In this document: positions 48,555 through 60,165 of the stretch, in pieces
Numbering within the stretch: the stretch's first letter is position 1
Layout of the letters: each line of letters starts with the position of its first letter
Assembly: GCA_037577475.1 (NCBI GenBank)
Contig: CM075193.1
Span: 8,518,617-8,582,616, forward strand
Source: Chaunax sp. Z400
Taxonomy: Eukaryota > Chordata > Actinopteri > Lophiiformes > Chaunacidae
DNA: 64,000 nucleotides
Direction: 5' to 3'
Translations under genes and position numbers: made by a program
The notes under the pieces: model-generated
Seen by the model: only the letters and a program-made list of their open reading frames with translations
Told to the model about the DNA's origin: nothing
The model's database searches: none

Positions 48555-51429
48555 TTGGGAGATTAAAAGGTGACAGTCGACGCTTTGCTTCGACTTGCTC
48601 ACCTGCCACAATCTGTCAGTAACCAAAGCTGCTCGGTGAAGCGTACGGCACATCAGTGAGTGTGCGCACGCTAACGCTCGTGCATGTTCTTTCTTTCATT
48701 TCGCCTGCATTAATATCGATAAATATATATTCTCAAAAGAGATTCTAATGGTATTCCTGGCCAGCTTTCGAAAGCAAAATGTGCCATCGGCTGTGCTGAT
48801 TTTACACATTACTACAGCAAAAGCAATCATATCCTGCATTATCATTTCAATTGATGTTGTGTTTTGCGGCTCTTCAGAACCTGCAGATTAACATGACTGT
48901 GGAAAACATGTTCTGGCTGGCTATGCATTTGTGTGAGTGTGTGTTTGTTTACATACACAAAGACATCTATTTTCACATTTATGTGGGGGAGAGAATAACT
49001 GGTGATATTGTTTGCAGAATTCTCTCCTCCCTACTTCAAAAACTGCAGATTAACATATTTCAGAATATATCCATCGTCTGAGAGAATGAGAGAAGAAGAG
49101 GGAGTGAAAACAGACAGAGACAAATAGACAGCATTTCTCTGCCTGAAGCACCTTAACTGATCATATATGTCTCCTATCAAACGCTATGAGCTGTTAAATA
49201 GTTTGAATATAACCTCTTCATTTGTCACAGGCAATAATCACATTGTAACTCGGCTTTAATGGCCATGTGCAAAACCATAATGTGAAATCATACTGATTAC
49301 TGTGTTTGCATGTGTATGTGCAGGCGTGGGTGGTGAATTTCTGCGAGACAAGGATCTCTGCACATCTCTTATTAAAGCTGGATATTATGACAACTCAGTT
49401 TTTGACACATATTAAAGACTGTATCTCATCTTGAAAGGGCCTCCGTGTTTCTGGTTGTTTTTCCTGGAACAAAGCTACTGTTCCTGACGATCTTAATCTA
49501 AGAGAGGATCCTGGGAGGCTCAAAATTACAGTCATGAAGACAAAAAGAAAAACATGTTCAGATGAAAGCTACTGTTTGCAATACATTCTAATGAGCTAAC
49601 AGGAGATGAGTGTTGCATTTATATGCCCTCCGCATTCACATCCGTACCTCATAAATGCATTCATTGTAAATAAATGTGAGCAATCATCTAAGAACGGCAA
49701 TAAAGGGCCCATAAAGAGCAGCAAACAGTGAGATGTTAGGAAATTGCATTTCTACACAGACTGACTTGCAGATAGACATAGAAAGAAGAAGGCAGATAAA
49801 AAAAATACAAAGAGAAGAGCTTTAACGTTTTTATTTGATCTCTATTTCTAAAGCCTGGGAAGAAGGTCCTGAAAAATAAGAGAAGTTCGCAGTATGTGGA
49901 CTATTTGAGCGAAACCCCCGTAACAAAGAGCTAACAACAGACAGCAGTGGCTGTCCCGGAACCACAGAAAAATGGAGTCAGAGAGAGGTTAAAAAGAAGT
50001 GTTGTATCCTCAGCTCCCACAGCCCTGCGGCGTGGGGTCACCTCAGAGATTGGAGACTGAATTACCCAGCAGCCCCGGCCGCTCGCAGGATCAGGCGGAC
50101 AAGGGGAGAGGACGAGAGGAGTTAATGAAGGGAACAGACAGTTCAGGTCCCCCGAGGGCCTCTAGGCACCAGCCTGGCAAGCTCCCACCAACCAACCTGC
50201 ACTGGTTGGCTAATTATCAATATGGATTTAGCCCAGAGACAAATCACTGATTGATTGGAGTGTTTTAAATCTGCCTTTGGTCTCTCGTCGCCTCTCCTAT
50301 CTCACTCGCTCTTTCTGCAGCTGAAATCCCACTGTGGGGACACACGCAGCGCAGCGACATCACAGTGGCAGCAGGTGACCGGTTCTGCTGCACATTGTGG
50401 ACATACAGCCTCAGTTGTGGTGATTTCATTTCTCAGCGGACATGTAATTCATTAGTTAGGTGCTCAGAAAGACAGTATTTGAATCTACAGATAATTACTA
50501 ATTAAAACCTATTAAGTGACGGAACATTTTTCAAATGGGAGCAAGGATGGAGAGGCCATATTCGGTCAACCCTAATTCCATTAATAAATGTTATTTGCTA
50601 TGACCATGGAGGATGTGGAGGTGTGATTAAATATATGTGGCTTGTTTTCTTATAGTATATTCATTTATCAGTGATAAAGTAGCTCCTGGTCCAGTAGGAA
50701 TCCCATGCCAGGGTCAACAGGCTCTGCTCTTAATGCTATGCAGCTTATGACCATTAATATTAATCATGACTGTTAAAATGATGTCAGTTTCTCTGTAAAA
50801 GTCCTTTTTTCCCCCCACAGATCTGAGGGAACTTGTTGGATACAGCTCTCTCATTCTGCTTACTCATTCAGCTGATATGGCTTACGGCATTTTTGCCTCT
50901 GCTTGAATTAAAAGTCATTAATTCATCCAACATAAGCTAACATGGTTGATATCAAAGCAGCCTGGAGGAAGTGCAAAATACAAGTTTAAATTGGGTTTTG
51001 CTAGATATTCAAGGCGTGTTCAGAAACGCTAACATGTGGGAGTTCACAAAAAAGGCTCCCCTTTTGATTCTTTGTCTGCCTCCAGTTCAAACTGAGTGCA
51101 TAAAACATCATGTTACTCAACTGAAAGAACGAGATGAAGAGGCAGTGAAAACAGGCTGAGCACATGTTGCTCATAAATGTATGCAAGTAGGCACATCTTC
51201 CTATTTTATCATGCATGAAATCAGGCAGAATCCATTCTCTCTGCGGGAGAAAACACAAGATGTTTCTCACAACAGGATGGAAACACATTGTGCCTGCACA
51301 CAACCCCAGCTGGGGCATCACTGGGGAGCACTGGGTGCACACAGATAGAGAAGAGGTTGCATATTGAAGATTCTTCATGTCATAATTTTCACATGCTTGA
51401 TAAGTCTCGTAAGCCCCTCCCCTTTCCGT
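48553..51429. other. Unique non-coding stretch
   Basis: No gene is visible. A GC-richer patch at 50000-50170 carries an 83-codon frame without family features. A 159-codon minus-strand frame (51001-51480) runs into the inverted-repeat element and shows no domain. Confidence 0.5.
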
Positions 51430-51617
51430 TATGTAGCCAACATGGTGATCATTGAGGGTGAGAAGTGTCCATCGTTCCACACTAAACTATTGGGCCGTGT
51501 TGAGTATGCCATGTGGGTACTCGTAGTATACTGCATTTTGGCATACTAATGTCAATGCACTTATACACTCAAATTGGCCATGTTGAGTTTGAGAGTAGCA
51601 ATTTGGGACACAGCAAT
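51430..51617 (-). mobile_element. Small inverted-repeat element (MITE-like), copy 2
   Basis: On the minus strand it begins ATTGCTGTGTCCCAAATTGC and continues AATTTGAGTGT, CCAAAATGCAGTATACT, GGCATACTCAAC, AGTGTGGAACGATGGACACT and TCTCACCCTCA. This is collinear with copy 1 at 2977-3169. The far end near 51430 has diverged, so the inverted terminal repeat is clear on one side only. The two copies lie about 48 kb apart in opposite orientation. Confidence 0.6.
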
Positions 51618-51944
51618 AGTTGTATTAATGGTGGGTGTGAACACCAAAGACAGCATCGAGAACTGCCCAATCACATTACATCAAAAAACATGAAAACAAT
51701 GCCAATTCATTGTCAATAAAAGTGGGAGGGGATAGGAAGCAGAGCTGCATGCCATGGAATAATTGAAGCAACCAATTAGAGAGCAGCCTCAGGTCATGTG
51801 CTTGCCAAAAGTTTAAGGACATCCTGTGTGGAGGGTAAGGAGCTCCCGGACCTTCGTTGTCCCCCCAATTTGAAGACAATATTGGTTGATTTTCTTCTTC
51901 TTTGAATTAGCTGCTAACTGCCACTAGCTGTTTTTCAAATCTTC
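51618..51944. other. Non-coding stretch between two repeats
   Basis: No gene is seen. It contains GGGAGGGGATAGG and a pyrimidine-rich part near 51890. It may belong to one of the flanking repeats, which cannot be decided here. Confidence 0.4.
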
Positions 51945-52205
51945 CGGTTGTGGGCAGCACACATAATACACCATCAAAACGCCACACCAGCATCCTCATG
52001 TTAACACGGATGTCCTATTTAATCTGTTACTACCTCCGCTGCAGACAGAGATGGAACGACACAGATACCCTCATTATGTCTACATTGCATTTATACAAAC
52101 CGGCAGGCTGGAATGAAGGCGCACCAGCCCTGCAATGGACAAGCTGTGTAAAAGGAGCTATAGACTCTCGTTTGGCTGTCGCCCATGAACCAGGAAGTAT
52201 ATAGG
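51945..52205 (+). repeat. Unclassified dispersed repeat, probable
   Basis: CATCCTCATGTTAACACGG, GATGTCCTATTTAATCTGTT, GACAGAGATGGAACGACAC, CCTGCAATGGACAAGCTGTG and CATGAACCAGGAAGTATA form a series that I believe recurs in fish genomes. An 84-codon frame crosses it but stops and shows no recognised domain. Only one copy is present here and the class is unknown. Confidence 0.35.
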
Positions 52206-55200
52206 CCTATATTCACAGAAAAATCAACCCATTATAACTTGGAAACAGATTTAAATGAATGCTGACAGACTACCAGCCATGTTGTAAGAGTAAACATATT
52301 GTATTTCATAATTATTTCACATTATCTAATTAATTTTTGCTAAACGTGTTTTCATTAGATTTTCTCCTCTAGATATTTGGAGAAGTAGCAGTGCCCCCCG
52401 CAGCCCATATTGACACTGGTAAGAATCCTGACTACCAGCCTACCAGAAGGAAAACAAGGTGAGGCTACCCAAGAGAGCAGATTTAGCTCTGTGGTTATAG
52501 TCTGCACAAGCATTCAGGATGTCTCCCTCTATTTTGCTGCAGTGCATCCTGGGACAGGACATCTATAGGACCTGGGAAGCCCCGGGGGAGGCTGGGGGAT
52601 TAGCGCTTGCCTATCTCTTTGGAGCTGGGAATTAATTAAGTAATTATGAAAGCCAGGCAGGGGGGATGAAATATGCATGAGCACTGATTGGGTCGTTTGT
52701 GATTGTGTAATCTAATTTCAACCAGCAGATCGTCCCTGCCAGCCAGGTAGAACACACATCACAGAGCCACGCTGTCTCTCTCTCTTTCTGCACACACATG
52801 CATGTATTGTACATACAGCAATAATGCTCTCCTGCTGCACAAAACATAACCAAAGATCACACTCAGTGTTGGCATAATGGGTATTCTGAGTATCTCATGA
52901 TGTTAATTAAAATTAGGTAATCAGTGTGGATTAATCACCATAGTAATGAGGATTAAATAGAAGATTATGTCTTTTTTACCAAATCCATATAATTGTATTT
53001 GTAGAAGCATGAGACTAATAGGCTAACATCCAATTAATGGTAAAATGATTGATTAAGCACGTATTTCAATCTGGAATGGTGAAAAGTGGAATTTTGCTTT
53101 TTCCTACAACATCATTTTTGTTGTTTGTAGATTTCAAGGAGGTTGACCTCGTCTCTGTTTCTCTACTGGTCCCTCTTTATCCTTATTGACGGACCAATAA
53201 TGCATGTTTGCAGCAAAGACTTCCTGTTGTCTTGAAAAATACTTCCTGCGGAAGACTCAACCAGAGTCAATAACAAACAAGAGATCAGTATAGCTGTGAT
53301 AGGCTATATGACTGACACGTTCTAAATACACGTGTGCAGTACAACCAAAGGAAAACAAAATGTAAATGCACACACACTCACAGAGAAGGCCCAACAAGGT
53401 TCCCATTTCCTCTCAATCACCTGCAAGGTCTATCGACCCAGGTGCACCCTCCTTCTTTTCATTTCTTTTTCTTTTTTTTTCCATGTATTGATTTGTGTGT
53501 TTGGAAAGCTGCATCACATAGTGCTGCAAGATCATGTTCTTGGTTTGACCATTCCTGTCCTTTTGCATCCTTCCACTACTCGCCGGGCTTTAATAACCGT
53601 GTCTTAAAGCTAAACATTCATAGAAACTACCATTATCATAACCGTATTATGTTTTAATTAAAAGAGGGAGCCATAAACGTGAGGCTAACAACCTCACATT
53701 TATATGCGCTGTATTAGCCTGAGCATTTTATGTTTCACTATATGCTCTGTTTCACTGGAGCACTGCAGTGGGAATCTCCAGTACCTGAACTGGTCCCTAG
53801 TGTTTGAACTCTGCTCAGAAAGTAGAACATAAAGCAGAGAGATGATAGGACAGACACAGAGGAGGGAGAAGAGATGAAAGGCTGCGGTGTGCCCTCTGTG
53901 GTGTGGGAGCCCGGGAGTATTCTTACGCAGTGTCTGATTGTTCCTTTGACTCTTTTAGTTGCAGAAGGAGCTGTTTTAAAGCCTGAACACATGGAAATGT
54001 AACAAGAGAAGGACTGCAGGTCTGATGCTGCTCTACACATACATTCTATAGGCATCTTTGAACTTTGTAAGTTTGCACAACAAATGAAGTCAGAGTTCAG
54101 AGAGAGAGTTTTTTTTTCTCTCCCAAAGAACTCGTGATTCTTCAAATAACAATCATGTGGGAGATGAGAGGAGCAGGTGTGTCTCCAGCATCAAATGACC
54201 ACCTTGTCAACCCGTCTGCTCCCCTGTTAACAGGTGCGATAGTTGCTCATTAATTCCTTCTCAGGTTATGACCTACCTGACAGAGCAGAACCTATTTATT
54301 CTCGTCTGTCTCCTTCACCATTTCTTGAGAGATGCTTTTTTTTCTTTTATTAAAATAGCAATACACACTTAACTTGACTTTGTGATTCTTTCCATGTGAC
54401 ATGAGAAGCGGCTCCTAGTTAATTTTAGTTTATGTTGATTTGCCAAAACAGGTTGCTCCTTTGTCTATAAAAAAAAAAAAGCTCCAATGTGATATTTCAC
54501 TTAAATCACTGATACAATGCGTTTAGGTGACTGAAAAACTCTGCATCCAAGTTTTTTTTTTCCCCTGATTGTTTATCATCACAACAATTTGACCTTGAAG
54601 CATAAGCTCCACTTCCTGATTTGAGGCTTCTGCGGATTCAACCTACTGCTTTGCATGGATTTTACTGGCACCTAGATGGATTTGCATCATTTTAAAAGAA
54701 CCTAAACCGCCTGAGCACAAAGGTCAGAAATAAAACACATGGAAACAAGATAAGAATTATTCTTCTAGCGCCTAGTTACTGCAACAGCCTGCCAATGATA
54801 TTGATTATCCACATTTACAGATGCAATGCAATTTGTGGAAAGGCTGCGTTGCTCTGTAATTAAGGAGGACATCTACTCAATGATATCCATCAGAAATGTT
54901 ATTTAATTCTGGAAAAGTGGTTCTATTTCGATCTCTGATTCGTAACCACTGCAAGTGTCAGCTTGCACCTCCAGAAATGAGGTGATATTGGTGGTATGAA
55001 AGAACATGTCTAAGCAAACATAACACACCCACACCTGAGCAACACATTTTTTATAGGCTCATTATATGACACTGGCTGGCTGTACTGGAGGGTCACCTCC
55101 AGTTTTATCTGTTCTTTGCAGAAATCCCACCTTTATTAGTTGTCTAGTCCACATAGTGTCCATTAAGGAATGTGGATTACTTGCCTTTGCTTCGTCTTTA

Positions 55201-57064
55201 TGCCCATAAAGGTAAATTGTAATATTAAATCATTTTTACTGGCTGATGTCAATAAGTCCAATAAGCCATGATCCCATCATAAGTTACATCATTAGAGTGT
55301 TGTCATGGCTAGCCACACATGCGGTGAAACAAGTCATCATCAAGTCATTTGTGCGAATAATATCAACATTGCATCGTTGTGATATTTGGGCAATATTTCC
55401 TGTTTTTGTCACCATGTCTCGCAGTTTATTCCAAAGTGTGAAGTGTTTGTTTTGTTTAGTAAAGCTACTGAGAAACTGCTCAGCTGTGTCAGGCAAAGCT
55501 CTCTGCTCCAGAGATAGCTTTATGAATGAATGATATTGAACACAGCAATGTACCGTAATCATTGGCAGTACCGTTATATTAAAAATGTATTAAGTTGTGA
55601 CACCAGCGGAGCATATCAAATCATGACATCATTTTTCCAAATCTCACACCTCGTAACTATATTCCGCTACGTCTCAATAATAATAATCTGTTTGTGCAGT
55701 TATGTTAATCACAAATTCCACATATGAAGCTGACACAGTAATTTTGTTTTTAGTGGAAAGCTCTGCGTCAGTCTTTACTCCTCAGTGGCAAGCAGAAGTG
55801 CAGCAGTGGCAACTTGTGGGTATGATTGCCATTCAGATCTGTGAGCGTTTCCCACCAGATTAAACCTGTGTTTAATAAAATCGCCCCCCTGATCCCCTCT
55901 GGCCTGTTCTCACTTTCTTTCTTTACATTGCCTTTGCAGCACATGTTTGTTTCATGGCGTCTGCACCTCTGTCGATTCTCTCCTTATTCTCATTCTCTCC
56001 TCCTCCATATCGCTGTGGCTCCCTTTCAGCCCTGCCAACTGCATGAATAGAGAATCTCTTTCCCCTGCTGCCCGCTCCTTCTTTTCTTCTCTCTCTTGCC
56101 ACCTCTCTGGAGCTCCTGGTAAATGATGCATGGTGGACTCGCAGCCGCCGAGCAATCATTAGTGAGGTGGCACTGGTGAGGAGAAGCGATGGATGATGAA
56201 CAGAGGGAGGGATGGATGGATGGAGAAATAGAGGAGAGCAAAAGTCGCATTTCCGCCACGATGTGGTTCCCAATATTGTTAGCGAACAAGAGGGCATTTT
56301 GTTAAATGCTAGTCGGTGGCATTTCTAATGCCAGTGGTCATTAATCTGGACACAGTAACACACACCCACATTCATACAGACACATACATGTTCATACAGA
56401 AGCCATAATGTTTCTCTCAGATGAAACCCTGACCTATGGTGTCCTAAAGCCCTTTGCTGCCATAAAAAAAACATGGCCGGACTGGACAAGCATAGGGAAT
56501 GTGCTGAGCAGCCAATATTGTGAAGTGTGCACAATGCTTCCCTCATGAAATATCATAGCTCAACAATGCCCCGATGCCCCTCATCATAAACAAAATTTGG
56601 GTTTATAGTTCATATCAGGACTAATAAACTGAGAGATTACCTGACAAAGGCACTCAGTGGGTAGGAAACTCCCACACGTGAAGCTTACTGGAGGCAAGAT
56701 TCAGCGTGCAGGATTGGTTTCTTTCTCCTCCAATCAATCAAACAAATGGATTTTCTTGATATAGAATGACAGCAGCATAGCGGTGTCTAATAGCTGATGA
56801 TGTGATAGTCAGCTTTATATCCACCAGTGTCTCTATTTCCAACAGATGCTATGTTTAATTAGCGCTCACACCCACTCTTGACTGCAGCTCCGAGTCTCAC
56901 TACCTCACATCACTTCCATTTACAGCTGCGTCTCGCTTTCTCTGACACCTCATATGTGTAAACACTATTTATTTCAGTATTTCAAACACATCATTCCCTT
57001 TTGTGTGGCTCAATAAGATAAAAAGTGAAATAACAAACACCGGCGATCCGAAAAGTAAGGAAAG
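52206..57064. other. Unique non-coding stretch, 4.9 kb
   Basis: No gene is supported. The part around 52600-52760 (ATTAATTAAGTAATTATG, AATATGCATGAGC) is homeodomain- and POU-word-rich and could be regulatory. Frames of 90-135 codons show no domain. GA/CT-rich patches at 55970-56120 and a GGATGGATGGATGG run near 56209 are simple sequence. Confidence 0.5.
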
Positions 57065-57285
57065 TCAGTGGAGGAAAGTAAATTATAAAAGTAAAGTACA
57101 TTGACCCAAATACTGCATATAAGTACAATTTTGAGGTATTTGTACTTTGTTTGAGTGTTTAGATATTCTGCTCCTTAATAGCCATCACAGGAAAAGGATC
57201 TTTTTTTAACTCCACCACATTTGACAGTTTTATTACTTTTCAGATTTTACTAAACATATAAGATGCTTTTAAATTACAAAACATT
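57065..57285 (+). repeat. ACTT-type teleost repeat, left part (copy 2)
   Basis: TCAGTGGAGGAAAGTAAATT, AAGTAAAGTACATTGACCC, ATAAGTACAATTTTGAGGTA, TTTGTACTTTGTTTGAGTG, TTCTGCTCCTTAATAG and AACTCCACCACATTTGACAG follow the left half of the same family as 15937-17127. The right half is missing, so the copy is 3'-truncated or decayed. Confidence 0.65.
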
Positions 57286-58180
57286 GTTAAAACTTATACC
57301 AGAGGTTCTCACTTATTTTGGCTCATGAACTCTGACATGATGTGTGTAGTTGAGGCTCCTTATCACATTTCTGAAACCTTGAGTTTTTGGCACCACCAAA
57401 GAGTCATTTCTTCTCCAAACCTCTCTCATGGTCTAGATGAAATAAAATAATAATTAAAAAGGCAAAACTGGAGAAAATTCTGGGAAAGAATTTTATCAAA
57501 GTTGTTTGGCAGAACTGTTTTTCTTTTTTCCTTTCAAACAAAGTAAATTATCTCCTCATCTACTCAGAGCAATCTTGTGATTCTTTGGACTGGGATGCTG
57601 TATTAAAATATAAACAGTAACTACTGTAGTTCTTTTACTCTTCTGATCTGAAGCTAATTTCTGATGCTGTTCTGTCACAATTTATCCATCATCCCATATC
57701 AATCTCAGCAGCAGTACAACCGGTTTTATCTATATGGATGCAGATCAGTATGTTGACCAGATACAGATAATGGTGTGCCCACTCATCCCTTATAGAATCC
57801 CTCATCTGTGCACATATAGCCCTGATCTTAACAGCATGAGGATAACACCAGTTGTAATTTCTTCAGGTACTGATCTTATTCTTTCTACACTGTTGCCCAG
57901 GTATTCAGCACAAATGACTAATTATGTCTGTTTACAGCTGAGAGGAGCGTTCAGTCTGATCATGGCCATTAGAGACCAAGATGTGCATTAAGTGTACCGC
58001 CTTTCCTGAATGTCAACAAATACAATTCAGGCATGAAGGTAAATCCAACAGAACAATCATATTGACTATAGTATGATGCTTTAGGCTAATGGATTCCTTA
58101 ATTAGAAATATGCTTTTATGGTTCCATATAAAGATGCAAGAACAGGTCTGGATTTAAATCAGCTCCCCTAAATTTAGATA
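57286..58180. other. Non-coding stretch before the Tc1-like element
   Basis: No gene is visible. The first part (to about 57480) is AT-rich and may carry diverged remains of the ACTT repeat. The TA dinucleotide at 58179-58180 is the left target site of the transposon. Confidence 0.5.
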
Positions 58181-59327
58181 CAGTGAGGAGCAAAATTATT
58201 CCATCCCCCTTCTATATTAGGTTTATTGGCAAAATATATTATTTATCACCTGCTTGCAATAAACAAATCACACAAGAGCAGTTTAAAATAGCTCACATCC
58301 ACATTCAACACAAAATGCTACTATTACTGACGAGTGCAGTCTTAAAATGATTCGACCCCCTGAAGAGCATCCCTAGCAAGAGCACACACTTGGAAGATAT
58401 GGTTCAAACACTGTACCAACCTTCATAGACTTACTTTAGCAGTAGAGTCCCAAAGTTGTTCTGTAGGCCTAAATTTACATAAGGGCTCCATGAAAAAACT
58501 CCAAGACGTTCACCACTGCTGACCCAAAAGCACAAGAAAAGTCGGCTCCAGTAGCTCAAAACCATCTAGATAAGACACAGAAGTTCTGGGATGCTGTTCT
58601 GTGGAGCGATGAAACAAAACTGTAAGTAACTTTTGGGGCCTGAGGATCAGCGGTATGTCTGGAGGAGAAAGAAAGAAGTATATCCTGAAAAGAACACCCT
58701 ACCTACGGTGAAGCATGGCAGTGGCTCAGTGATGCTCTGGGGCTGCTTTGCTTCCTCGGTCACTGGGAACCTGCAGCGTGTCGAGGGTGAGATGGATTCC
58801 ATCAAGTATCAGGAAATCCTGGAAGAAAATGTCTCACCATCTGTGAGGAAGCTGAAGCTTGGGCATCATTGGACGTTCCAAAACAACTATGATCCCAAGC
58901 AAACCTCAAAGTCCACCAAGACTTGGTTTCAGAAGAAGTCCTGGATCATTCCAGAGTCACAGTCGCCTGACTTGAATCTCATAGAAAATCTCTGGTGGGA
59001 TTTGAAGAAGGTGGTGCCAGCAGGTAAACCCAGGAATATTACAGAACTGGAGGCTTTTGTCTATGAAGAATGGGCTAAGATTCCTCAGGAACGCTGCTAG
59101 AAGCTGGTGTCTGGCTCTGCATCACTTGAATGATCAAAATGGTCTCTACAAAGTACTAGAGACGCTTGTCATTAAGGGGTTGAATCATTTCGAGACTGTA
59201 GAAGTCAGTAAAAGTAGTATTTTGTGTTGTTTGTGTTAGATTTGGTTATTGCCAACAGCTGATAAATAGTATATTTTGCCAATAAACCTAATATAAAATG
59301 TGGGTTGCATCATTTTGTTTCCAGCTG
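58181..59327 (+). mobile_element. Tc1/mariner-type transposon, non-autonomous, with IR/DR ends
   Basis: The element is 1147 bp and is flanked on both sides by TA (58179-58180, 59328-59329), the target of this superfamily. The outer ends CAGTGAGGAGCAAAATTATT and rc of 59308-59327 match, and TATATTAGGTTTATTGGCAA is shared exactly between the ends. An inner pair (58343-58365 and rc of 59174-59192) repeats the core AAATGATTCRACCCC, also present as a variant near each tip. This is the double direct-repeat layout of IR/DR Tc1-like elements such as Sleeping Beauty relatives. It is shorter than the usual 1.6 kb because the 5' part of the transposase gene is missing. It cannot move on its own. Confidence 0.95.
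58518..59170 (+). pseudogene. Broken Tc1-like transposase (DDE) remnant
   Basis: The reading starts mid-gene with A-D-P-K-A-Q-E and FWDAVLWSDETK, where WSDE holds the first catalytic Asp (58608-58610). A TAA follows at 58623, and the frame shifts by +1 into FG-like sequence. From 58633 a 155-codon frame reads YVWRRKKEVYP, VKHGSGSVMLWGCFA, KYQEILEEN, FQNNYDPKQTSK and SPDLNLIENLWWDLKK. The family has D in FQxDNDPKH; here it is Asn (58885-58887), and His is Gln. The catalytic Glu (IENLW) is kept, but its spacing is two residues short of DD34E. A TAG after QERC (59098) is followed by relic KLVSGSA. The DNA-binding N-terminal half is absent. This is a dead gene. Confidence 0.95.
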
Positions 59328-60032
59328 TAACAGTAACAGAACTGACCTCTCCTTATATGAAAGCGATTTTGATTTGTCTGTCAAGGGACTGTAAATTATA
59401 TTGAATATAAACGTATGTTAAAAGCAGCATGCAGACAGATTCTCTCATTTTCCACGTTGTTCAATACCTTTTAATTTTATTAACCTTGTTACACGTAGAA
59501 TCAGGGGCAGAGCAGAGCTTCAAGAGCAACAATCAGTGTAATTGTCCTAAGTCTGACACATGCAATTTGCTAAAAGCCCTGAAGCCCAAAGGCCCAGGTG
59601 TACCCAAGGATTACAGCGGTGGAGGACAGGTGAAGTCAATGCTCACTGACAAGGACACACACATTCTGTCTTACCCTCAAACAGACACAAGTGAATACTA
59701 GAGAGTTCAGTTTTTACTAATCACAATGGTTGTCCAAAGAATAAAACAATAAATAAATACGATAAAAACTATTTTCTGCATAATCAAAAGTGAACAAATC
59801 TTCACTAAGAAATGTTTTTTGAGAAGAAATAGATATTCCAAACAAGTTTAATCACTTTGTGCACAGGAAATACAAATAGCATTTGAAGCAGTATAAAGCT
59901 TCATGTCAGCCAATTTCAAATTCTGTTGCAATTTGATAAATCAGTCATCCAGAGAAACAGCCTTATCAACAGTCACACCTTACTATGAAAATAAAACATA
60001 GTTTGACTGGAATTTTTGAGGGCTTTACTGTG
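59328..60032. other. Non-coding stretch with a 90-codon frame
   Basis: The open frame 59429-59701 begins with ATG in a fair context (A at -3). Its N-terminus is hydrophobic, with a Leu/Ile-rich core around residues 12-22, followed by a Cys-containing, Lys-rich part. AATAAA signals lie about 40 bp after the stop. No family is recognised, and AT-rich DNA makes such signals common, so I do not call it a gene. The rest is AT-rich unique sequence. Confidence 0.4.
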
Positions 60033-60165
60033 GCAAAACTTTTTTGCACATGTGTGTTGTGTAACTACTGTATATAACAATCCATGTGTGTGTAATCAGA
60101 TTTGTAAATGTGTAAATTAACCTTTAAATGTGTACTGAGATTTGAGAATGTGTACAGGAATGTCA
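60033..60165. repeat. Segment with repeated ATGTGTA words, candidate old repeat
   Basis: ATTTGTAAATGTGTAAATTAA, TTTAAATGTGTACTGAG and ATTTGAGAATGTGTACAGG follow one another as imperfect units. GGCAAAACTTTTTTGCAC lies upstream. A faintly similar segment is at 18230-18300. A decayed dispersed repeat is possible; the class is unknown. Confidence 0.3.

Noticed and set aside
48143..48653. Frames of 141-159 codons on both strands around 48.1-48.7 kb
   Set aside because: They are held open by the 76-bp GT array, which encodes Val-Cys or Thr-His runs in every frame. This is a repeat artefact.
51001..51480. 159-codon minus-strand frame with several Cys
   Set aside because: Its N-terminal part is encoded by the inverted-repeat element copy 2, and the rest shows no recognised fold or conservation.
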